Notes under the pieces: generated by a model
The model's input: only the letters and a program-made list of their open reading frames with translations
Told to the model about the DNA's origin: nothing
The model's database searches: none
Program-made: the position numbers and the translations under genes
Shown here: positions 30,471-37,605 of the stretch, piece by piece
Numbering within the stretch: position 1 is the first letter of the stretch
How the letters are laid out: each line of letters opens with the position of its first letter
DNA from: Bacteroidota bacterium
GTDB taxonomy: Bacteria; Bacteroidota; Bacteroidia; Chitinophagales; Chitinophagaceae
DNA: 37,605 bases
Assembly: GCA_023433755.1 (NCBI GenBank)
Contig: JAEYUA010000202.1
Coordinates: 1 to 37,605, forward strand
Reading direction: 5' to 3'

Positions 30471-30684
30471 ATGTATATCAGGCTTTGCCTGTTTAGTTTT
30501 GGTATACCAAGCAATGTCGTCTCGAAATATATAAAACATCTTTTATCCGGCCAATGATTACAGGGAGTTTCAAATAAATTCTAATCTTACCTCATCAGTA
30601 GATCATATTTCTTCCATCCTGGGGTTCAATCATCATGCACTATGTAAAGAATCCTGTTGCAGTATTAGCCCTTAGTTTTGCCCC
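30471..30684. other. Divergent promoter region
   Basis: 214 bp between the transglutaminase operon and the LLM gene. TATATTTC on the minus strand (30524-30531) is a one-mismatch -7 box for the operon. TAGTTTTG on the plus strand (30673-30680) is a perfect -7 box ending 4 bases before the LLM ATG. GGTATACC (30501-30508) is a short palindrome. No heptad array here. Confidence 0.45.
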
Positions 30685-31716
30685 ATGGAGATTGGCATTT
30701 ATACGTTCGCGGATACCGGCACCCACCCGGTATCGGGTGTGAGGATTGACCCGCGTCAGCGACTGGAAAACCTGGTGGAAGAAATTGAACTGGCCGACCA
30801 GGCAGGACTGGATGTATTTGGTATTGGCGAACATCACCGCACCGATTACGCGGTCTCTTCACCTGGTGTTATCCTGGGTGCAGCGGCGGTGAGAACAAAG
30901 AGTATCCGTTTGACAAGTGCGGTCACCGTGTTAAGTTCAGATGATCCTGTACGCGTGTTCCAGCAGTTTTCCACTGTTGACCTGTTATCAGGTGGCAGGG
31001 CCGAGATCATGGCCGGGCGGGGATCCTTCATCGAATCCTTTCCCTTGTTTGGTTATGATCTGAATGATTATGATGCACTCTTTTCCGAAAAACTGGAACT
31101 GTTGATGGCTTTGAATAAATCGGAAAAGGTTAGTTGGAAAGGAAAACATACACAAACCATTTCCAACCGCGGTGTATATCCAAGGCCGGTACAGGACCAG
31201 CTACCCATCTGGATTGCAGTAGGTGGTACGCCTGAATCGGTAGTACGTGCAGCTACCCTGGGATTACCCATGGCACTGGCCATTATTGGCGGCATGCCCT
31301 CACGTTTTGTTCCGCTTGTTGACCTTTATAAAAGAGTGTACACAGAGGCCGGGCACGATCTCTCAAAAATGCAACTCAGCATCAACTCGCATACTTACAT
31401 TGCTGATGATTCGAGGCAGGCGCGTGATGAATTGTATCCTCCATACGCGGAAGTAATGAACCGCATTGGCCGCGAAAGAGGATGGCCGCCTTCCAGCCGG
31501 CAACAGTTTGACGCATCCACTTCACCGGAAGGTGCCCTGCTTGTTGGCAGTCCGCAGGAAGTGATCGACAAAATCCTTTATGAGAAAGAACTGTTTGGGC
31601 ATACCCGCTTCCTGGCGCAGATGGCCCTGGGTGCCATGCCGCATGAAAAAGTGATGCGAGCCATTGAATTATTAGCTACGAAAGTGGCACCTGTGGTGCG
31701 AAAGGCCGGTAGCTAA
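30685..31716 (+). CDS. LLM class flavin-dependent oxidoreductase (luciferase-like)
   Basis: 343 aa TIM-barrel of the bacterial luciferase family, using FMNH2 or F420-like reduced flavin to act on organic substrates. Family signs: MEIGIYTFADT start, ELADQAGLDVFGIGEHH (35-51), SPGVILGAAAVRTKSIRLTS, STVDLLSGGRAEIMAGRGS (about 96-114), RPVQDQLPIWIAVGG (about 168-182) and LLVGSPQEVIDKIL near the C-terminus. The substrate cannot be read from the sequence. It ends inside a heptad array shared with the convergent VIT gene. Confidence 0.92.
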   Translation: MEIGIYTFADTGTHPVSGVRIDPRQRLENLVEEIELADQAGLDVFGIGEHHRTDYAVSSPGVILGAAAVRTKSIRLTSAVTVLSSDDPVRVFQQFSTVDLLSGGRAEIMAGRGSFIESFPLFGYDLNDYDALFSEKLELLMALNKSEKVSWKGKHTQTISNRGVYPRPVQDQLPIWIAVGGTPESVVRAATLGLPMALAIIGGMPSRFVPLVDLYKRVYTEAGHDLSKMQLSINSHTYIADDSRQARDELYPPYAEVMNRIGRERGWPPSSRQQFDASTSPEGALLVGSPQEVIDKILYEKELFGHTRFLAQMALGAMPHEKVMRAIELLATKVAPVVRKAGS

Positions 31717-31731
31717 TAGCTATTGGCCAAA
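31712..31731. repeat. Short heptad array (GC-N5) holding both stop codons
   Basis: GC at 31712, 31719 and 31726. Units GCTAATA, GCTATTG, GCCAAAC. The TAA of the LLM gene and the TAG of the convergent VIT gene both fall in it. Confidence 0.6.
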
Positions 31732-34700
31732 CCACTCTACCTCCCCGATCTCAACATCTCCGTACTGGTTATTCATCATTACATTCCTGACCTCTATTTG
31801 CTGATTGCTACTGCCAAAGCCGCGGTAAGTGATGATCCTGTACATCATGGGTAAATCCTTATAGCCCCCGTAATATTGAAGGCTGATCCTGTATTTGCCT
31901 TTCATTGCGTTTTTGATATTGTATTCAATACTGCTGCCATAATACTGATTCATCAAGTACCCGCCATTCTTTGTCTTCACCCTGTATTGATTGCAAATGG
32001 CTCCCCCGGGTTCTTTTACCCTGGCTGATACATCATAACTATTGCTGGATGTGACCACGATCCGGAGGTCAACAGGCATAGGATTGAGCATCGTGGAGGG
32101 AACGAATGAAAAATCAAGATCCTTATTGTGAATGCTGATCATGGCATTCATGTCATTAAGCAATTTTGATTTTACAGGCAGGTAATGGTTTTCATATTCT
32201 TCCATGTTCAGCGTGATAGCCGTGTATAATAATCTTACCGCCTCCTCAATTTTACCCTGCTGGTAAAGACTCCAGGCAAGATCGCTATAGTTGCCAAGGT
32301 TTTTAGGTTCATTCATAAGCAGGTTGCGGTAAATTTCAGAAGACTTATCGAATAGTTTCCAGCTTTCAAAACTGTAAGCGATTGCCCTAAGTACGGAAGA
32401 CTCGCCGTTGCTTACCTCGGCCGCGTTCAGGATGATTTTAGTGGCATGAGCAACCAGGCCGTTTTCAAAAAAATGTTGGGCAACATCAAGGTAATAGTTG
32501 GGATGTTCGCCATATTCCAACCGCATTTCCTGGTAGACAGCCCATTTCAAATTCAGGCTGGTTTCATTTAATCTCACCAGGTAATCTTCATCCTCCATAT
32601 CGCGGAGCCTGTATTTACCATACTCACTTCCCCGGTTCCTATATTTTTTGGATGTGATGAGAATTACACCATTCACAGCCCTCGATCCATAAAGGGCAGC
32701 GGAAGCACCATCTTTCAACACAGTAACAGATTCAATATCATCCACGGAAATAAAATCATTTACATTTCCATCAAGGGGAATCCCGTTAAGCACATACAAT
32801 GGCTGGTTGTTCCCCGAAATGGAACTCATACCCCTGATACTGATGGTTGCTGATGAACCGGCAATACCATTTGACTGCGGGCTGGCCACCACACCAGGTA
32901 CCCGGCCAGACAGCACCTGTGCCAGGTCATTGCCGGCTACCATCTGCCGGGGATGATAATAACCAACGGAACCTGTGAATGCGCTTTTTCTCATATTGCC
33001 ATAGGCTACAACTACCACTTCTTCCATTGAGTTTTTTCCATCCAGGTTGCCACCTGGCATTGATGATGAAGCTACCGGTGAGGAATGATTAGGAGACTTG
33101 GTCTCAAGTGCAATACTGTTCGGGTTGTGACCATAGAGGGCTAGCTGGTTGTTGTGATGATTCAGCACACCATTGATTATGGCTGCTGCATCAAGTTCCC
33201 TCATCGTCTTTTTTTTCGATTTGAATGAACGGGTGATATAACCTTGTTCCGCACATGCTGCTTCCAGTTCTTTGGGTGGAGTGATCTGGTACCTGATGTA
33301 ATCTTCGATCCGTTCCAGTACGATATATGCTGTGTACTGTGTAACGATCTTTTGTTCCATTCCAAATTCAAGGAGGTCTTCCCAATGCGGATTTTTAGTT
33401 GAAATATTTTCCAGCATGTTGTACCTGTCAATACCCCAGGCCCGGCAACCTCCATTTTTCCGGAGACTGAATTGTTTCCTGGCATACTCAGCCTGCCTGT
33501 TGCCATAAATGAAGGTCAGCGTATCATCTTTTTGCAGTTCACCATATACCAGCCATTCATTGGCATTGCGGCTGTATTCAAAAACTGCTGAACCATTGGA
33601 TGACTGAATATCCAACAGTTTATTACTGGTTTGCGAACCTAGTTCAATGGCCTGTGGTACGGTTAACCTGGAAAGGTCGATGAAACTTCCTCCACTGTTT
33701 CCAGGGAGATTTTTCAGGAATACGGTATTGTTTTGCAGGGAAGAAGAAATGGTAAAGAGCGGCTTGTAGGCGCTGCCAGGCAGGGCTGCACCGTAAGACT
33801 GGAATCCGTCACTGAAAACCATCACCGCATCATGATCCTGGTTCCCGATGTTCAACTGGTCCATCCTGGTCACACCATCATATTGAAGCTTGTTGATAAA
33901 ATCGATCCAGTCACGGCCATCCCGTGGATAAAATACCCTGGGTTCTGATGTGGTTTCGCCAAACGTAACCAGGGTAAGCATCCCTGTATTGTTACGTTGC
34001 ATGTATTGCTTCAGGAAACTGGTCTCGCGGGCAAGGTTTCTTCTCAAACCAGATCCTGAAACATCCCAATACACCAGTAATTTTCGAGGTGATAACGGTA
34101 AGGTTTCGGGCACCTGCTGTGAAATCCTAGCCGCGAAAAAAGTTTTGCCATCCTTTTGCTGGGTACAATAAACATTTGATACTGCCTCCATTGAAAAAGC
34201 AATGGGCTGGTCAAGGGATTGTTTCCCTGCCTTCCACTCCAGCAACCCGCCTCCCTGCTCTTCCATAAAAGGTTGATGAAGGATCATTCCTTTTTCCGTG
34301 CGGGGACTACCACAACCGGATGTTTTTATAGTAAGGTCAAACTGTTTGGCTGAATCTTTTTTATTGAAACCAAACCTGTATAACAGCCTGCCGTTTTGTT
34401 TCACCAGCTTTTCATGAATGGTCATGGTAATGCGGCGGCTGCTGCGTGCGGGCACCGGGTAAATATTCAACCTGTAGTGATCTTTTGATTCCTGGGTGAT
34501 AAGTGCCGGGTCAATGCGTTTTCCTACAATGGTATTGTAGGCATTGGTGGCTTTCCATTTTTCTTCGATGCTTCCATCACGGAATTTTCCATTGAGGTCA
34601 AGCTGGAATGCAGTGATCACCTGGCCAGGTTGTAAGGAAAAACGGAAAAGGCCTTCAATTTCCTGGTCCCTGTGATTGAAAAATTCCATCTCTACAAAAC

Positions 34701-34836
34701 TGACCGCGGTAAAACAATCCGCTTTTACCGACATGGATATTTTTTTGATCTGCATGGGTTGGTCCAGCAACCTTCCCTGTGCGTTCACAAGCAGGCATGC
34801 GAATAGTGTATGCCACAGCAGGAGCATCTTTCTCAT
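31720..34836 (-). CDS. VIT - vWA - TonB-receptor plug - TPR - DUF2135 fusion protein
   Basis: 1038 aa. Signal peptide 1-20 (ends LLVNAQ). A VIT domain covers about 25-150 (FRFSLQPGQVITAFQLDLNGKF, EEKWKATNAYNTIVG, YPVPARSSRRITMTI). A vWA-like domain spans about 250-430 with MIDAS-type DVSGS (Asp258, Ser260, Ser262). A linker of about 110 residues follows. Residues about 604-730 are a SusC/RagA-type plug: EEVVVVAYGNMRKSAFTGSV, LAQVLSGRVPGV, SIRGMSS, PLYVLNGIPLDG, DIESVTVLKDGASAALYGS and GVILITSKK. No beta-barrel follows; instead TPR-like helices (about 800-885) and a C-terminal DUF2135/YfaP-like beta domain (about 915-1025; DLRIVVTSSNSYDVSARV, KGKYRISLQYYGG). The frame is intact throughout. Export to periplasm or surface is expected; the role is unknown. 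Confidence 0.85.
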   Translation of the reverse strand: MRKMLLLWHTLFACLLVNAQGRLLDQPMQIKKISMSVKADCFTAVSFVEMEFFNHRDQEIEGLFRFSLQPGQVITAFQLDLNGKFRDGSIEEKWKATNAYNTIVGKRIDPALITQESKDHYRLNIYPVPARSSRRITMTIHEKLVKQNGRLLYRFGFNKKDSAKQFDLTIKTSGCGSPRTEKGMILHQPFMEEQGGGLLEWKAGKQSLDQPIAFSMEAVSNVYCTQQKDGKTFFAARISQQVPETLPLSPRKLLVYWDVSGSGLRRNLARETSFLKQYMQRNNTGMLTLVTFGETTSEPRVFYPRDGRDWIDFINKLQYDGVTRMDQLNIGNQDHDAVMVFSDGFQSYGAALPGSAYKPLFTISSSLQNNTVFLKNLPGNSGGSFIDLSRLTVPQAIELGSQTSNKLLDIQSSNGSAVFEYSRNANEWLVYGELQKDDTLTFIYGNRQAEYARKQFSLRKNGGCRAWGIDRYNMLENISTKNPHWEDLLEFGMEQKIVTQYTAYIVLERIEDYIRYQITPPKELEAACAEQGYITRSFKSKKKTMRELDAAAIINGVLNHHNNQLALYGHNPNSIALETKSPNHSSPVASSSMPGGNLDGKNSMEEVVVVAYGNMRKSAFTGSVGYYHPRQMVAGNDLAQVLSGRVPGVVASPQSNGIAGSSATISIRGMSSISGNNQPLYVLNGIPLDGNVNDFISVDDIESVTVLKDGASAALYGSRAVNGVILITSKKYRNRGSEYGKYRLRDMEDEDYLVRLNETSLNLKWAVYQEMRLEYGEHPNYYLDVAQHFFENGLVAHATKIILNAAEVSNGESSVLRAIAYSFESWKLFDKSSEIYRNLLMNEPKNLGNYSDLAWSLYQQGKIEEAVRLLYTAITLNMEEYENHYLPVKSKLLNDMNAMISIHNKDLDFSFVPSTMLNPMPVDLRIVVTSSNSYDVSARVKEPGGAICNQYRVKTKNGGYLMNQYYGSSIEYNIKNAMKGKYRISLQYYGGYKDLPMMYRIITYRGFGSSNQQIEVRNVMMNNQYGDVEIGEVEWFGQ

Positions 34837-34889
34837 ACATTTGGTTTTTATCAGGATGCTTCATGGAATCGTATTACATAAACAGTAAA

Positions 34890-34897
34890 TAATTTTG
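34890..34897 (+). promoter_or_regulatory. -7 box upstream of the sensor kinase
   Basis: TAATTTTG, a perfect TAnnTTTG on the plus strand, 79 bases before the TTG start at 34976. No TTTG at -33 was found. Confidence 0.4.
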
Positions 34898-34934
34898 CAA
34901 CCAGTCCCGGCAATAAAAACCATAATCCCGTATC

Positions 34935-34979
34935 ATGAAAATCATTACATTCATTGATTACACGAATCAAACACTTTGA
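34935..34979 (+). CDS. Possible 14-codon leader ORF overlapping the kinase start
   Basis: ATG at 34935 opens MKIITFIDYTNQTL and stops at TGA 34977-34979, which overlaps the TTG start of the kinase frame (TTGA). It is either a leader peptide coupled to the kinase, or the real N-terminus of the kinase separated by a one-base indel. No similarity recognised. Confidence 0.3.
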   Translation: MKIITFIDYTNQTL

Positions 34980-37605
34980 AAATAGTTTTGGAAAAAGAAC
35001 GCCTTTACTTCCTCGATGAAGGTGGTGAGTTGGGAGAGATTATCAGGAATTACAACTGGAAGTCCAGCAACCTCGGTACACCTGAAAGCTGGCCCTCCAG
35101 CCTGAAAACAACACTGGGCATTATGCTCCATTCTGCCTTTCCCATGTTCCTTTTCTGGGGAAAAGAGCTCACCTGTTTTTATAATGATGCATACAGGCCC
35201 AGCCTGGGGGCTGAGGGAAAACATCCTGCTGTGGGAAAGCCTGCTACCGAAGTATGGCCTGAGATCTGGGATTTCATTTCACCTTTGATCAACCAGGTGA
35301 TGAACACCGGCAAGCCTGTATATTTTGAAGACCAGTTGATTCCTTTTTACAGGAACAACCAGATAGAAGATATTTACTGGACCTTCAGTTACAGCCCCGT
35401 CTTTGATGATGAAGGGAAGGTGAATGGGGTATTTGTTACCTGCTTTGAAACCACCAGCAACGTTATAACATCAAGAAAGCTGGAAAAAAGTGCCAGCAAT
35501 CTCAATAATATTATCCTGAAAGCACCGGTGGCCATGTGCATTTTCAGGGGGCCTGATTATGTAGTGGAAAATGCTAACGAGAGAATGCTGGAATTTTGGG
35601 GTAAGCCTGCTGTAGAAATCCTTCACAAACCCATTTTTGAAGGATTACCGGAAGCAAGGTCACAGGGTTTTGAAGAACTACTTCATAAGGTCTATTCCAC
35701 CGGTGAAACACATACTGCTTATGGAGTGCCCGTAATACTTCCCAGGAATGGTGAAATGAAAACGGTGTACGTAAACTTCGTTTATGAACCTTTCAGGGAG
35801 GAAGACGATTCCATTTCAGGCATCATGGCAGTGGCCACTGAAGTGACTGAGCAGGTGGAAGCGGGAAAAAAACTCCAGGAAAGTGAAGAAAGGGTCCGTT
35901 CCATTATTGAGAATGCCCCATTCCCGATTGGTGTTTACATTGGACGTGAAATGCGGATAGAATTCGCGAACCAGTCTATCATGGATGTATGGGGTAAGGG
36001 CTATGATGTGGTGGGTAAAACCTATTTTGAAGTACTTCCGGAATTGAAAGACCAGAAAGTGTATAGCCAGCTTGATGAGGTTTTTACAACGGGTGTGCCC
36101 TTCCAGGCCAAGAACCGGAGGATCGACCTGGTGGTGAACGGGAAAAAGCAGATCTTTTATTTCAACTACATTTTTACTCCCTTATTTGACGCGGAAGGAA
36201 ATATTTATGGTGTGATGAATACCGCCGCTGATGTTACTGACCTCAACGAGGCCAAGCAGCAGGTGGAAGAAAGCGAATGGAGGTTCCGGCTGCTGGCTGA
36301 TTCCATGCCGCAACTTGTGTGGGCTTCCAACAATGATGGTGTGTTCACTTATTACAACAAGGCCGTGCTGGAGTATACCGGCATCGAGCAGGAAGACTGG
36401 AAGGAAAAAGGATGGTTGCAGATCGTACACCCTGATGAACAGGAAGAGAACCTTGCAAAATGGAACGAAGCTTTACTGAGTGGAAAAGAGTTCAAACTGC
36501 TGCACCGGCTGCGCAACCGCAATAATGAATACCGCTGGCATCTTACCCGTACCATTCCGCAGCGTGATAAGGAAGATGCACTGCTGATGTGGATCGGCAC
36601 GAGCGCCGACATACACGAACACAAAATGTTCGAAGAGGAACTTACCAACAAGGTAAAGCTTACTACGCTGGAACTGGAAAGCTCACAGACCAAGGTGCTG
36701 GAATCATCAGAGCGCCTGCGGGCCGTATTCAATTACTCCCAATCGGGTATGTTCATTTTCAGTCCCATTAAAAATGAAGAGGGTGAAGTAATTGATTTCC
36801 GTTTTGTTATTACCAATCCCATGTTTGCTTCTTACGTTGGACAAACACCAGAAAAACTTAACGGTGACCTGGGCAGCAAATGGTTTCCCGGTTATATGAA
36901 GAACGGTGTTTTTGATATGTATAAGAAGACCTATGTTACCGGTGAAAGCCAGCGCATGGATCTTCATTACAATGTTGACGGGCTGGATGTATTTCTTGAC
37001 CTGCAAAGTGTAAGGATGGGTGAAGAAGTGCTGGTTACTTTTACTGATTACACCCAGTTGAAAAAAGCACAGTTCCAGATGGAGAAATATGTAGATGACC
37101 TCAAACGCAGCAATGCCAACCTGGAAGATTTTGCTTATGCGGCCTCGCATGATATGAAAGAGCCCATCAGGAAGATCCATTATTTCTCCGACAAGATCAG
37201 GAATAGCCTGGGCGACCGTTTCGAGGCTGATGAATTGAAGTATTTTGAAAGAATGGAAGCAGCCGCGAAGCGTATGGGCGACCTGATAGATGATCTTCTT
37301 TCTTATTCACAGGTGAGCGTAAAACCCAGGATGCTTGATGAGGTGGATCTGAATGATATAGTGCGGCAGGTGCTTGGCGATCTTGAAATTGAGATCGAGG
37401 AAAAAAAGGCAAAGGTTGTGGTGAATGACCTGCCCGTGATCGTTGCCAATAAAAGGCAGGTGCAGCAGGCGTTTCAGAACCTGGTAAGCAATGCCATCAA
37501 ATTTCAGAAACAGGATAGTGATCCTATGATCTCGATCAGCAGTTCGCTGGTAAAAGGCGCTGACCTGCCATTAAATCTTACCATGGATGACCAGCAGCGG
37601 ATTTT
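34976..37605 (+). CDS. Multi-PAS sensor histidine kinase, 3' end cut by window edge
   Basis: 877 codons are visible without a stop; no ATG lies between the in-frame stop at 34955 and the first domain, so a TTG start at 34976 (or 34988) is inferred. The N-terminal module resembles a PAS-like block (FLFWGKELTCFYNDAYRPSLG, about 52-72; DVYWTFSYSPV-type end). Four PAS/PAC units follow, beginning near residues 170, 300, 432 and 577. The HisKA H-box is FAYAASHDMKEPIRKI (His725). The ATPase domain starts with the N-box NLVSNAIKF (Asn at about 839) and runs off the end. No transmembrane segment is seen, so a cytoplasmic sensor is likely. The phosphate acceptor (own receiver domain or separate regulator) is not visible. 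Confidence 0.92.
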   Translation, partial: MKIVLEKERLYFLDEGGELGEIIRNYNWKSSNLGTPESWPSSLKTTLGIMLHSAFPMFLFWGKELTCFYNDAYRPSLGAEGKHPAVGKPATEVWPEIWDFISPLINQVMNTGKPVYFEDQLIPFYRNNQIEDIYWTFSYSPVFDDEGKVNGVFVTCFETTSNVITSRKLEKSASNLNNIILKAPVAMCIFRGPDYVVENANERMLEFWGKPAVEILHKPIFEGLPEARSQGFEELLHKVYSTGETHTAYGVPVILPRNGEMKTVYVNFVYEPFREEDDSISGIMAVATEVTEQVEAGKKLQESEERVRSIIENAPFPIGVYIGREMRIEFANQSIMDVWGKGYDVVGKTYFEVLPELKDQKVYSQLDEVFTTGVPFQAKNRRIDLVVNGKKQIFYFNYIFTPLFDAEGNIYGVMNTAADVTDLNEAKQQVEESEWRFRLLADSMPQLVWASNNDGVFTYYNKAVLEYTGIEQEDWKEKGWLQIVHPDEQEENLAKWNEALLSGKEFKLLHRLRNRNNEYRWHLTRTIPQRDKEDALLMWIGTSADIHEHKMFEEELTNKVKLTTLELESSQTKVLESSERLRAVFNYSQSGMFIFSPIKNEEGEVIDFRFVITNPMFASYVGQTPEKLNGDLGSKWFPGYMKNGVFDMYKKTYVTGESQRMDLHYNVDGLDVFLDLQSVRMGEEVLVTFTDYTQLKKAQFQMEKYVDDLKRSNANLEDFAYAASHDMKEPIRKIHYFSDKIRNSLGDRFEADELKYFERMEAAAKRMGDLIDDLLSYSQVSVKPRMLDEVDLNDIVRQVLGDLEIEIEEKKAKVVVNDLPVIVANKRQVQQAFQNLVSNAIKFQKQDSDPMISISSSLVKGADLPLNLTMDDQQRI

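Overview
The window is chromosomal DNA from a Bacteroidota bacterium, most likely family Chitinophagaceae. This is inferred from gene content and style, not from a marker-gene search. The signs are promoters of the Bacteroidota type (TTTG, about 19 nt, TAnnTTTG), near absence of Shine-Dalgarno sequences, a PorT-like beta-barrel, DUF3857/transglutaminase proteins, DUF4286, a SusC-type plug motif, ribosomal protein THX and a SWIB protein with a histone H1-like tail. No phage, IS element, CRISPR array, tRNA or rRNA was seen. Most of the window is housekeeping DNA, with accessory genes at both ends.

Layout. 1-1773: the 3' part of a GH53 endo-galactanase gene, a 405 bp spacer, and an HD-domain hydrolase on the minus strand. 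1774-5059: a ribosomal operon rplM-rpsI-rpsB-tsf on the plus strand; S2 carries an unusual acidic plus Gly/Arg-rich C-terminal tail. 5060-5404: a dense spacer with two terminators and three short repeat arrays. 5405-8413: beta-barrel protein, serine hydrolase lipoprotein and PlsC-like acyltransferase, all minus. 8546-10930: pyrH, a membrane-anchored coiled-coil protein and pdxH, plus. 10981-12851: THX (39 aa), HU, DUF4286 and xth, minus. 12934-14658: LOG-family protein, SemiSWEET and HAD phosphatase, plus. 14653-24658: a membrane protein, split methionine synthase (two genes), recR, an Ig-like lipoprotein and a UvrD-type helicase-nuclease, all minus. 24792-25205: H1-like/SWIB protein, minus. 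25449-26586: HipA-like kinase with overlapping DUF3037 gene, plus. 26587-30470: two coupled DUF3857/transglutaminase exported proteins, minus; one has lost its catalytic residues. 30685-31716: LLM flavin oxidoreductase, plus. 31720-34836: a VIT-vWA-TonB plug-TPR-DUF2135 fusion protein, minus. 34976-37605: a multi-PAS sensor histidine kinase with an apparent TTG start, running off the right edge.

The most striking non-coding feature is a family of short intergenic arrays in which a GC dinucleotide recurs exactly every 7 bases, (GC-N5)n with 3 to 7 units. Sixteen clear copies lie in this window, essentially all between genes, in several sequence flavours. Three lie 8-10 bases before the start codons of rplM, rpsI and rpsB. 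The other leading observations are the VIT/plug fusion, the HipA-like/DUF3037 pair, the S2 tail, an unidentified structured leader before metH, and several genes whose TAnnTTTR promoter box ends only 4-6 bases before the start codon.
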